64,000 nucleotides of DNA from Leptodontidium sp. MPI-SDFR-AT-0119 (lineage: Eukaryota; Ascomycota; Leotiomycetes; Helotiales; Leptodontidiaceae): the NCBI GenBank assembly GCA_020726505.1, contig JAHLEZ010000030.1, forward strand, positions 496,001 through 560,000, read 5' to 3'. Both the position numbers and the translations under genes were made by a program. The notes beneath the pieces are model-generated. The model saw only the letters and a program-made list of their open reading frames with translations, was not told the origin of the DNA and searched no databases. Numbering within the stretch: position 1 is the stretch's first letter; the number at the start of each line of letters is the position of its first letter. Below, piece after piece: positions 36,701 through 46,506 of the stretch.

Positions 36701-37590
36701 TGCCTCTTATTTACACTAAAATGCAATACCTCCTAGTATCCCTAATTCTACTTATAAAAAGAATATTGGGGAAGTAGAAATTGTATATAATAGAGAATTA
36801 GAGGCTATAGTTAAAGCTATTACAAAAGCTAACGTAAATACAAAAGAAGGGGAACAAATCAACGTATTCTCAGATAACTAAGCGGCTATCCTAAGACTAC
36901 AAACTCCCTTAGATAAACCAGGACAAAACCACTAAATTGAGGCTATATTAGCGTCTAAGGCTTTAATTAGTCAAGGAACTAGTATTAATATCATTTGGGT
37001 ACCAGGCCACTCTGATATAGTAGGAAACGAAGAGGCCGATAAACTAGCTAAATAAGCTACTTTTATTCAGTCGTCTAGTAACTACACTTCTTTTGTATTT
37101 TTAGGGATACAAATTAATAAGGCTATAAAATCTGAAATTGCTCTTTACTTAGAACAAAATAAGAAATCTATATCTTTAGCCTCTTACGTTAATAGGTACT
37201 CGTGTAAAATATCTAAAAAGATCCCCTTACTTAGCGGAACTGTTAGAGAGCTAGTTAGCTCCTTTTTCCAACTAAAGCTAGGTCACGGGTACCTTAAAGC
37301 CTATTTAAATAGGCTAAGTATAATACAAGACAACCGCTGTATCTATAGTAGTATTGAGACTATAAGACACTTGCTCTTAGATTGTAAAGAGTACTGAAGG
37401 CAACGTTTATCTCAAAATATTAAGAAAGAAACTAGCCTAAGGGAGTTAACTCTACTTTTCCTATTATATACAAAAATTGGAATTAAACACGTATTAGTAT
37501 TCTTAAAAGAGACTAGTATATGTACAAGAAAATGGCATTTAGAAAGAAGTCAAAGAGTAGAAGAAGAGAATAATAGTTATAAAGACTAAG
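33736..37590 (+). pseudogene. LINE ORF2 (endonuclease, RT, RNase H) relic
   Basis: The endonuclease end reads ILLGDFNTHHPWWDP near 34,140. RT blocks include TSVLFLDVKGAFDHV (about 35,480), NIGIPQGSPISLILFLIYI and YMDDIRLIASS (about 35,750), so the catalytic YMDD itself is intact. RNase H shows SIYIDGSQT (about 36,645), REL.AI and WVPGHSDIVGNEEADKLAK (about 37,000). A CxxC-type region with RHLLLDCKEY lies near 37,370. In-frame TAA/TAG and frame breaks make it non-functional. Confidence 0.85.
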
Positions 37591-38353
37591 GCTTATTAGT
37601 CTACAATTATATTTCTTTTGTTAGTTATTTACTTATTAGGAGTTTTAGTTATGGAGTTACTTTTAAGGGTTTTGTTTTACCGGAGAATGTTCCGAAAGAT
37701 ATATTAGTAATCATATAGAAAAGGATATTGCATATAAATAAGAAGACACGCTAGTAGACTAGCCGTGCTACATAGTTTATAACTAATACAGCACGTTAAA
37801 AGGAAAAAAAAAAAAAAAAAAAAAAAAACCACTCCATGTAACCCCTGTGATGTTCGACGGCCCCTGAGCCGAGTTGCCAAGCCGCGATATTATACCAAGT
37901 TTTGTTCTACTACGAACTTTGCATCATAGGACGAAGCCAAGCCTACTTGAGTATTTCCAGGCACCTAGCTTTCCTTCCGAGCAACTTACCTATGATTACC
38001 GTCTCTCGCCATGTGCGGTGTTGGTGGTTGGAGCCATGGGCTGAGTGGGGACAGCCTCTGATTGGCTCCCCACTGAGTTAAGCGAGGTGGGGTGGGAAAT
38101 CTGCGAGTGGTGGGACGGAAGTCTGATCTTTCGAACCCCAATTGCCCACTCTGATTGCACATTGTACAGCTGCCATCAATTGCCATCGAATTATGAAAAT
38201 CATGGCACTCGGCGATTTTAATGCTAAGCCTACAAGGGTAATGTTATCATCCGGTTGCTAACACATTACTATCTCTTCAGTTGCCATTATCAGTCGCCAA
38301 ACTGTAACTTGGGATCCAGTCTTTATTTACTTCCATAATCAAATTTCTCAATC

Positions 38354-39640
38354 ATGTCGCAAATCAAGATGCAGGCTGGCTTCAGAAACTACATTCCGCC
38401 AAGAGACACGCAGCGCAGCAAGGACCTTGCCGCCTGCAACACCTATCAGTGGGCAGATATTCGATGTGCGGATCCATTTATGGTTGGATGGAAAGCAGGA
38501 TGGGAGAAGCTTTCTAATGAGCCATACAAAGGAATCACAACAGACGGCAATGTCATCCCTGAGCTGTATCAGCTGGCTGGCGAGAGGGTAACCGATGGGG
38601 GAGGAGGAGAAGCAGCACCCACAGCGGCCATGACGAAGGCTGCAAAGCGTCTGTTCAATGCAACATCTCCAGAGGCAACACAAGCTTTGTGGAACCCGTC
38701 TGTTGATGCTCCAGAATGGCGGCGGTGGATCAATCCTGAAATCTACGTATATCGACACGGCATCCGTCTCGAGGAGACATCAGAAGACGTGGTAGAAGCC
38801 ATTCACGACCTGATGCGAGCAAGTTTGTCACCAGAGGGGTATGCAAAAGCCCGGGGATGCATGAAAGTCAACCAGTTTCTCGGCGAAGTTGTGGATGGCC
38901 GCAAGGTTCTCAACGAGAGATCATACAACTTTTCAATCTTCGGGATGCCATCAGAAGATGAGCCATGGGGATGGCAGATCTTCGGACACCACTTTGCTAT
39001 GAACTGTTTTGTGGCGAAGACGCAGATCGTGATTTCGCCTGTTTTTATGGGCGCTGAGCCGAATGTCATTGATAGCGGACCCGAAAAAGGGACTGAGCTC
39101 TTCACTGATCAGGAGCGGCTGGCTGTCAAGCTGATGCAGTCGATGGACAAGGCGACAGTGGAACATGTGCGAATTTTCCAACAACTCAGTGGCCCAGAAT
39201 ATCCAGAGGGGAGATTCCACCAGGCAGACCAGCGGCATCTAGGAGGTGCTTTTCAAGACAATCGTGTTGTTTCTTATGAGGGCGCGAAGGTATCGATCTT
39301 CTCACAAGATCAACAGAGCCTCGTGCGCCAGTTACTCATTCTTTGTCTCAATTACCTCCCGGCGAACGCACTGGAGCAGCGCATGGGGGAGATCTTGACA
39401 CATTGGGGGGACACCTACTTCGCCTGGATCGGGGGGTTTGGGAAATACGACGCATTTTACTTCAAGATTCATTCTCCTGTAGTGATGGCCGAGTTTGATC
39501 ACCACACGGGTGTGTTTCTGGACAATAAAATCCCTTTGCCTTTTCATATTCATACCTTGGTTAGAACACCGAATGGGAATGATTACGGGAAAGCGCTGTT
39601 GAAGCAATTTCTGGCAGCAAAGGGGAGCGACCGAAACTAG
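38354..39640 (+). CDS. DUF3500-family protein
   Basis: A single uninterrupted frame of 428 residues starts at ATG 38354, the first in frame. Characteristic stretches are NERSYNFSIFGMPS, PWGWQIFGHHFAMNCFV, ISPVFMGAEPNVI, and the C-terminal YFAWIGG then FYFKIHSPVVMAEFDHH and HIHTLVRTPNGNDYG. I recognise this as the DUF3500 family (bacteria and fungi, no established reaction). The conserved His-rich motifs (GHHF, EFDHH, HIHTLVR) suggest a metal site, which is inference. No signal peptide or membrane segment. It converges on the FAD monooxygenase (316 bp between stops). Clean codons and no introns contrast with the RIP-damaged LINE ending about 525 bp upstream. Confidence 0.88.
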   Translation: MSQIKMQAGFRNYIPPRDTQRSKDLAACNTYQWADIRCADPFMVGWKAGWEKLSNEPYKGITTDGNVIPELYQLAGERVTDGGGGEAAPTAAMTKAAKRLFNATSPEATQALWNPSVDAPEWRRWINPEIYVYRHGIRLEETSEDVVEAIHDLMRASLSPEGYAKARGCMKVNQFLGEVVDGRKVLNERSYNFSIFGMPSEDEPWGWQIFGHHFAMNCFVAKTQIVISPVFMGAEPNVIDSGPEKGTELFTDQERLAVKLMQSMDKATVEHVRIFQQLSGPEYPEGRFHQADQRHLGGAFQDNRVVSYEGAKVSIFSQDQQSLVRQLLILCLNYLPANALEQRMGEILTHWGDTYFAWIGGFGKYDAFYFKIHSPVVMAEFDHHTGVFLDNKIPLPFHIHTLVRTPNGNDYGKALLKQFLAAKGSDRN

Positions 39641-39956
39641 TTGAGAAGCTATGGTGGCTAGGAGGATGGGGGACCGATCATGTACGGCTAATTTCTCTTA
39701 ATTTGAATATAACCTCGTTTGCTGCCACAGCTGCTTCCCAGTTTTCCATGATGTGATATTTTCTCGCCCAAAATCTAATAACTTAAGAGCGACTTTCCTT
39801 GAAGTCATGGGGAAAGTGAAATGATTAGCTAGCGAATTCAAATGGCGACATATCTGGTGTTTTCACGATGGTTATTAAGAAGAAATGAATCGATCATCCA
39901 AATTCCAAGACTAAAGTTCATTGTCCTCCAACCCTCACCATTCCCTACACGAGTGA

Positions 39957-41780
39957 TTACAAAATAGATTTCAATGCATCGCCCACAAGAGGTTTGGGGG
40001 CTGACTCCTTCGAACTATTCCCAAGAATCCGATTGAAGGCCACACGCAATGCCTCTGTAGGATTGTCAGGGCGACGGATGCAGCGCCACGCAATGTGGCA
40101 GTCAGGACGGATGAGGATGGCACCGGTATCCCTAACCTCTCGCAGGTTGGTCCACTCACCCAAAACATCATTGTAATCGCAGCGATGCCCAATAGTATGT
40201 ACAGAAACTTCCACTCCAACTTCGTGGCTCAACTCCAACATTGCATCGTGCCAAACCTTGCCAGAAACGCCAACGAAGAGGCCAAATTTCCCATGCGGGA
40301 TGATGTCTAGCGTTGAGATGCGGCGATTCTCATACTCTACATAGGCATGAGGAAGGTAAGCTCCTGGGTGTGTCGTTGGCTCATAAAACAGAACTGGGTC
40401 GAGTTTGTGTTCAGGGAATGGCGTTCCGTCGTCGACAACAGCACACGAATTTGGATCCGTTGAGTTGTAGCGATGACCTAATTGTAGCCCCAGTGCATTT
40501 GAGCGGCGATGCTGGAGACGGACCACTTCTTCCAATTGCTCGCGACGCTTCTCTCCTTGTAGTGTGTCCGCATAGAACAGCTCTTCCAGCGACGCGTACC
40601 CTTCCTCAACAGATTGCCCTCGCTGGAACCCCAGTGTTTGCGGAACCTTCACCATATTGTGAAGAGTCTGCATGGCATGGCTCACGACTACCTGTCCTAC
40701 AGGCTGGCGCTCTCGATTGTAGCTTTCGAGTAGCTGTTCTGTAGCTTGGCCTGACACAACCAAAGCCAACTTCCAAGCTAGGTTGTAGGCATCTTGAACA
40801 CAGGTATTGCTCCCAAGTCCAGTCGTAGGCGGATGACGGTGTGCAGCGTCACCAACTAAGAACACTGGACCTTTGCGATATGTTGTCGCAACAATGTTAT
40901 TTACTTGCCATTTGCTAGAATTCTTCACATGGATGGGGAAGTCGGAAGGAAGATTCAGTACTTTACGGGCGTGCACAATCACACCCTCATCTGAAGTGTC
41001 GGGCTCTCCGTCCTCGGGCTCGTATTGCTTAGTGAGAATCCATTCCGTGAAGGGTTTCACAATGACACATGTGCCTGAGCCGACCCAGTATGCGTTTCCT
41101 GGAGCCAGAAGGAAATAAATGGCTGCAGGGCGATACGCAGTGTATTCGGTCAGATCAACCTCTAACCATGAACTGACCATTGACATGACCTTCGATTCGC
41201 CCAGAAAAGGGATGCCCAGTTGTTTGGCCACAAGCGAGTTTGCCCCATCGGCACCCACCACGTAGCGAGCTCGCACCAAGTACTCTGCTTGAGTGTGTCG
41301 GTCACGGACTCGTGCTGACACTTTGCCCATCGTTTCTTCGATGCGCAGCAGCTCGTTATAGAACCGAATATCCGAACCTTCTCCACTTGCTCTTTTCAAC
41401 AGCACCTGCTCCAGAATATGTTGTGGGATGTTCATCATCTCGCACGGACTGGCTTTGGTGAAGCTAGTCAACTGGTCAACACCAGCCCCATAGCAGCTGT
41501 ATCGCGCAATCTCCTGCTTCCGATCGGTCATGTTGGTCGTGAGGACAAAGTTGCCCACGTCCTTAAGTGGTGTCGACAAGTCTTTCACTTGTTCTTCAAT
41601 CCCCATGTCGCGGAAGATCTCCATGGTCCGTTGATTGGTAATATGTGCTCGCGGCGCTGTTGCTGTACCCCGATGCTTTGAAATCGTGAGAATGCGTACT
41701 CCGAGATCCCTCAAGAGAATTGAAAGAGCAAGACCTGCCACTCCAGCTCCTACTACCAAAACATCCGTATCGATTTCCAT
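39957..41780 (-). CDS. FAD-dependent aromatic monooxygenase, phenol-hydroxylase/TfdB type
   Basis: A 607-residue intronless frame starting at MEIDTDVLVVGAGVAG. An in-frame ATG at 41825 is rejected because it lies inside a consensus intron (41846-41788) upstream. FAD landmarks are GAGVAG at 11-16, the DG motif YVVGADGANS near 173-182, and the GD motif FLVGDAAHRHPPTTGLGSN near 307-325. The C-terminal 150 residues form the thioredoxin-like domain of phenol 2-monooxygenase/2,4-dichlorophenol 6-monooxygenase relatives, ending in DTGAILIRPDCHIAWR. The family hydroxylates phenolic rings ortho to the OH using NADPH and O2, in the cytosol. It is followed downstream on the opposite strand by DUF3500, with the CMD-like gene upstream on the same strand. 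The phenolic substrate is unknown. Confidence 0.93.
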   Translation of the reverse strand: MEIDTDVLVVGAGVAGLALSILLRDLGVRILTISKHRGTATAPRAHITNQRTMEIFRDMGIEEQVKDLSTPLKDVGNFVLTTNMTDRKQEIARYSCYGAGVDQLTSFTKASPCEMMNIPQHILEQVLLKRASGEGSDIRFYNELLRIEETMGKVSARVRDRHTQAEYLVRARYVVGADGANSLVAKQLGIPFLGESKVMSMVSSWLEVDLTEYTAYRPAAIYFLLAPGNAYWVGSGTCVIVKPFTEWILTKQYEPEDGEPDTSDEGVIVHARKVLNLPSDFPIHVKNSSKWQVNNIVATTYRKGPVFLVGDAAHRHPPTTGLGSNTCVQDAYNLAWKLALVVSGQATEQLLESYNRERQPVGQVVVSHAMQTLHNMVKVPQTLGFQRGQSVEEGYASLEELFYADTLQGEKRREQLEEVVRLQHRRSNALGLQLGHRYNSTDPNSCAVVDDGTPFPEHKLDPVLFYEPTTHPGAYLPHAYVEYENRRISTLDIIPHGKFGLFVGVSGKVWHDAMLELSHEVGVEVSVHTIGHRCDYNDVLGEWTNLREVRDTGAILIRPDCHIAWRCIRRPDNPTEALRVAFNRILGNSSKESAPKPLVGDALKSIL

Positions 41781-41787
41781 AACAGTC

Positions 41788-41846
41788 CTAAGCGAAATTA
41801 GTCGCGTTCGAAAATGTAGCGACATGGAGCTCGTCTTGATACTTAC
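41788..41846 (-). other. Predicted 5'-UTR intron of the FAD monooxygenase gene
   Basis: On the minus strand the 59-nt segment runs from GTAAGTATC through a CGACTAATT branch-like site to CGCTTAG, ending 7 nt before the ATG at 41780. These are strong fungal splice signals. Confidence 0.65.
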
Positions 41847-42495
41847 TTCAATTGGAATGTTTTAAGCGAGGTAGAATTTAATGTCTTTGAAGACATTTTG
41901 TATTGTGCTGCAAGCGGCCAGGTATTGGAAGTCGTTGTTTTCGAAGGTTTTGTCTCTCAGGATCAATCGTTGAGCTAATTCTACTTCGAAAAACACTCAG
42001 CTCAGAAGAAGTTTGTGATAGCTACTACGGTATGGAATTATGTGGACAAAATGAGATATTGTAAAAGAAACTTGGCATTCCCACGGCCCCTGCATGGCAA
42101 AATGAAGTCTATTTCCCCACATCGCTTCAGAATAAAAGGCTCTAGTGTAAACAGAAACAGCTTTCCAAATATAGCTAGCTTCCCCACGAGCGCATCAGGG
42201 CCACCTTGGCGTGGCGCTGAGGCCGGATTAGGGCCGGGTTAAGCTGTGCTGAAGGGGGAGGGGCCGAACAAACCGTTTGTGCCATCAACCCTCTCACCTG
42301 TAATAGTAGTGCTCGAGCCAATATTGCAAAATGGTAGTGCCTATATCTAAGGTAATCCAAATGAATGACTATCAACGGACTGTTTCCAACGAGGTCACAA
42401 AATACTACGGACCGGATTGATGTGAGTGCACTGAGATGCCGAATCGAAAAAGAAGCAAATTCATTCCATGATCAGAAGTAGCTACAATTCATGGT

Positions 42496-43468
42496 TCAAG
42501 CTTTCAGCGCCGCCTGAATCTCCTTTGCAAACCCATCTACATCAAAAGTAGCAATAGGACGATCTGCCCATGCTGCAATCTCGGTAACAGCCTGCAATAC
42601 AGCTTTCACACACTCAACAGAGTTTCCAATACCCAATGTGGCCTTGATATGACTTTTGGTCTGCCGTGTTGCACCCAAAGCCATTATTGCAGTGGCAATA
42701 ATTAGATGGGATTCCTTGGTTTGGAAGACCTCTTCATTGGCTTTCGCGACGAGGTAACCCCAGGTCACTACCGTTGAACACGTAACTAATAATTGGACCA
42801 AGATCCTGTCAGTTGGACTTTCCGAGTCAAGTAGCACAAACAGCTGTTCTACGATGCTTGTAGAGAAGGCGACTTACATAAATCAGTGAAGTAGACGTTC
42901 ATCAGATCAAATATCTCCGAGTTCCCGACCCCTTGATAAATACGAGCACGTAGCTGCTTCCCTTTCCGGACGTCATCCTCGTCCACGGTGTTCTTCCTCA
43001 GTACTTTTGTTGAGGCAAACTCATGGCCTTTTCGCTGAGTGACTCCGATCATTCCATAGCACGCTGGTATGCATGTCGGTAACCCTAAGTAGGGGAATAT
43101 GATGGTGATTGCTTCGCGAACACGGAGAAATATAAGTTCGGATTCTTGTGGAGTTGATGTGCTGGTGACGTGGTCGAAGAAAGGTCCTACTACATCTGCA
43201 CGTCCTACTGCGCAGCATGCTGCTGCCTTCTCAATGTTAATAACAAGGCCTTTTAGAAATAGGGGTTGAAGGTGTGAATAACAAATTTCGCCGGACCTAC
43301 AATAAGAGCGTAGCTATAGCACTGAAGTTCTGGTCGCAAGGAGCACAACCTAGAATTGAGGCCTAGGAAGAACTCTTTGTTGTACTGCTGAGCACCCGTT
43401 TTCACGTTCGTGGAGACGTACTTTTTGTCCCATTGGGACATGAATTCGTCTGTATTCCAGTCTGCCAT
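42496..43468 (-). CDS. Carboxymuconolactone decarboxylase (AhpD)-like protein
   Basis: Three exons, 43468-43350, 43296-42878 and 42785-42496, give 275 residues. The second intron is 92 nt (GTAAGT to ATTATTAG); only this acceptor restores phase and yields VYFTDLFTCSTVVTWGYLVA, as in CMD-like repeats. The C-terminal half carries a CMD domain pattern: ESHLIIATAIMALGATRQTKSHIKATLGIG then VLQAVTEIAAWA. The AhpD CxxC pair is absent. The N-terminal half (FFLGLNSRSGEICYSH, AAACCAVGRADVVGPFF) is a degenerate first repeat. Fungal two-repeat CMD-like proteins are found in catabolic clusters and are linked by homology to gamma-carboxymuconolactone decarboxylation, though without the Cys pair the activity is uncertain. 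It is upstream of and codirectional with the FAD monooxygenase. Confidence 0.82.
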
Positions 43469-44448
43469 TGCTCAAAAAGTTGGAAACAGAGCTCTGCTGG
43501 ACTTTGCTGTATTTTGCTGTGCTGTACTGTGCTTTGCTTTGCTGTTGTATATCCGGATCTGCATGCAGTGTTGCCACGAAATAGAATGGTCACATATCGT
43601 TCTTGGCAAATAGCGTGACATTCATTGGGTCTGGAAATTCGAGCAGACCGGGAGGGAGGGAGGGAGGGAGGGAGTGCCGGATGCCAAGCCCAGGTACAGT
43701 ACTATATTGTATTGTATTGTATTGTATGTGGGGAGCTGAGCTTTTCGTAGGTGAGTGATCTCTCCCATAGTGGGGAGCTAGGTAGGTATGGGTATGGGTA
43801 CTCCTCAGCTCCCCTCCCACTTTGGCTTTAGCTTTAGCTTTGGCGTGTGCGAGTGCCGAGTCCACTTCCACCTCCCACCTCCCACCTCCACTTCCGCCTC
43901 CACTTCCACTTCCACTCGGAGCGGAATAGATGTCTTGCCCCTGCAAAAATAGGTTGGTAGTGTAGTTCTACTGGGGACTTTAATCACGTTTACTCACTCT
44001 ACTTTCAAGTATATCAATACCTAGAGGTATATATTTTCCATTTGTGCCCTTGAAAGGTCATGATGCCGAGCGAGTCGTGGACTTTCGAAAACACGCAGTA
44101 AGTACCGAGTCGGATGGATACTCAAATGACAGCATCGAAAGGAAGTAATAGATCTGACACCGGCTAGATCGTGTATCCCTTTTGGTTTGGAGGAAGCTCT
44201 GCCTCTATGGCATTATGTATAACTCATCCCCTGACCTGGTCCTCAGACTGCATGCACGCTTGTTTGGTTTGAACAGCACAAGACGGTGTACAGATATTTG
44301 ACCAAACACTACTGAGAAATGTGAACAAGCAAAATGACTGTTGTCACTTACATAATCAAGGTTGTTTGTTTCTTCTCTCAATCGGCTGAAAGGTGTTAAA
44401 AGACGAGACATTTCGGCGTGTTCAGCTAGGGAGCTGGGACGATAGATA
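43469..44448. other. CMD-like gene upstream region with microsatellites
   Basis: No credible gene. It contains a GGGA run (43652-43673), a TTGTA pentamer run (about 43,706-43,727), AGGTAGGTATGGGTATGGGTA near 43,780 and CACCTCC/CTTCCA-type pyrimidine repeats near 43,863-43,915. These are likely promoter and UTR sequence of the CMD-like gene. Confidence 0.5.
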
Positions 44449-46504
44449 AGTCCCCACCCCCCCATTCCGCGCACCTCGCTTAGCACACCGCTTTTTTACC
44501 TACTTACTTTTAATAATTAATAATTATCATATTTTCTTATTGAATTTCTTAATTTTTGGAATATTAATTAAAACGATCATTATGCTAAAATATATTAAAG
44601 ACGATATAATTCTAGCTCTTAAGGCGATTGAAAATGGCAAGTCCTTGCGATAAGCCGCAAAAGAATGAAGCATATTAAAGTCTACCCTTTAGGGCTGATA
44701 TTATAATACAATTACTTATTAATAAGCTACTAATCATTTGTAAAGACTACCTACGATATTAGAAAAGTGTCTTATATATTAGATTTTGACTTAAGAGATA
44801 TTAGGGTTTAGTATTACTTATGCGCAAGTACAGCTTTTTGGGAACCGACCTTGCGTACTTTAAAAAGACCTTGCACTACTCGAAAAACGATAAGTATAGC
44901 GGTTTTTTAAGCGAAATCTTATTTTAAGTATTAAGAATATAATATCTGATGTTATTATGCTATAATTCCACAAATTATAGATCTTAATTATTAAGGTAAC
45001 TTTACTTGAATATCGATGGAATATAAATAGTGTTACGACCTACGATGCGCCTCGTATTCTAACCGACACAGGCTCGTAGCATCGCTGGCTATGCGACGGC
45101 GCTAAGCCTAATAGGGAAGACTAGGTGGCGAGCCTGCGACATGTTGACGTGAATGGCACTCGACTACGCTAGGCCCCATTAGGAGGGTCCTTCATGTATA
45201 TATACTCGAGCCCTCCCTTACGGAGAGCTCTCCTTTCCTCCTTGTCTTTTCTTCTCGATTCTGAGCGTAACTAGAGGCCCAAATACAAAGCTAGAGTCTA
45301 CTTGCCGTATCAACCTCTTGCCAGCCGTAACAAATAGAGTAGGAATTATGAAAGGCTTCAGAGTTAATGGCTTAGTTATTGGTTATATAAATCGATGTTT
45401 TGTTTAGCGAAAATAGCCTAGTTCTTGGAATTGAACCTCGTTTATTAAATACATTTTTATTATTAGTAATAAAACTACGTTACTTATAATATATAAGAGA
45501 AAATTAGTCTAGTAATAATAGGTTTTAGTAGATATTAACTTATTTAAGGATTAGTAATTCATAGTAATAAAAAATAGATAAATAAATAACGCTACCACAT
45601 TAGAGTAGCTTAAAAGGTTTATATCTCGCAAACGCAATTATGTGATTAGCAACCCCGATTACTAACCCTAAATGATTATAAAAGTCATAAGATTATGGAA
45701 TGTATGTGGAAGTACTTAGAATATAATATATTTCTATTATTTTTACTTGTATATACGTCACATGTTTTATAACCTTTGGATTTATTAATTTTCTCTACTC
45801 TTAAGACAATCTACCAAAAACAACTTAATTTATTAGTATTAATAATTAATTCTACTTTAACTAGCAAGCGTAACTTCTTAATATACTATTACAAGGCATA
45901 ATAAAAGAGCTTAGCGAGTACGAATATTAAAGTTGGTTAAAAAAGCTACTAGTCTTTGATTAGTGATATAGTAAAACTACTAATGAGTCGATTATTATTA
46001 AAGAATAGTAATTAAGAGCTAAAATTTGGTGTTTCTAAGGACCTTTAGGTTATTAAGAAAGTAAAGGAATTATTAATTATTTAATCTACGCTAAAGGTTA
46101 GCAAAGAATTTAAGTTATAACTTAACACTTTATTTAAATCATCACATAATAACCCTCTAACACAACGATTACTTTTGAAAAAAGCTATTAAGGCTTTCGA
46201 TTAAAAGGATTTCGCTTTTAACTAAGCAAAGATAAAAATATAATATTTAAAGGCTAAATTAAATCAATTAAAGCTATGGAAAAAGCGGAAGGTTCAAACT
46301 AACCCAAATTTTAAGTTTGCAAATATCTAAGCTATTTAAAAAGCTCAAATTACAACTAAAGATCAGGAAATTATACCCATTAATTCAAATTTAATAAGAG
46401 ATTTTAATACTATAAAAATTAAAGCCTTATAAAGTTATTAAGTGTTGATTACAGGCGGTGGCAAAATTGCGGGGTGCGCGGAATTGGGGGGGGGGGGGGG
46501 GACT
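44449..46504 (+). mobile_element. Fot1/pogo-type DNA transposon, RIP-inactivated, carrying a solo LTR
   Basis: TIRs start AGTCCCC followed by a C tract, then ATTCCGCGCACC and CACCGC; the right copy has a 17-base homopolymer. TA flanks it at 44447-44448 and 46505-46506. Without the inserted LTR and its duplication the element is about 1.75 kb, right for Fot1-like elements. From 44583 the plus strand reads MLKYIKDDIILALKAIENGK, then WGI-type HTH remnants and EKCLI; the DDE start (WNMDEAGIM) survives as NINRVGIM, split by the LTR. Multiple stops. Confidence 0.85.
45031..45332 (+). mobile_element. Solo LTR of the Gypsy family
   Basis: 302 bp from TGTTACGACC to CGTAACA, flanked by perfect AATAG duplications (45026-45030, 45333-45337). 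It interrupts the Fot1/pogo transposase at its first catalytic Asp region. Better preserved than the LTRs of the full element, with CpA sites such as GACACAGG still present. It represents insertion followed by LTR-LTR recombination. Confidence 0.9.
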
Positions 46505-46506
46505 TA

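Larger units (their letters stand above)
31987..37828 (+). mobile_element. Full-length Tad-like LINE retrotransposon, 5.8 kb, RIP-inactivated
   Basis: A 10-bp target duplication, CCACTCCATG, lies at 31977-31986 and 37829-37838, and the 3' end is a run of 26 A (37803-37828). Inside are ORF1 with CCHC knuckles and ORF2 with APE endonuclease, reverse transcriptase, RNase H and a terminal zinc knuckle, the order of fungal Tad1-clade elements. Intactness from tail to target site shows a complete insertion. Stops are scattered in both frames. It separates the NmrA-like and DUF3500 genes. Confidence 0.92.

Noticed and set aside
41781..41825. Longer N-terminus for the FAD monooxygenase starting at 41825
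   Set aside because: The extra start lies inside a consensus 5'-UTR intron and the added residues are not part of the FAD fold.
43402..43618. Plus-strand frames rich in CAVLCFA residues opposite the CMD-like start
   Set aside because: They arise from GCTGT/TTTGCT pyrimidine repeats in the 5' flank of the minus-strand gene.
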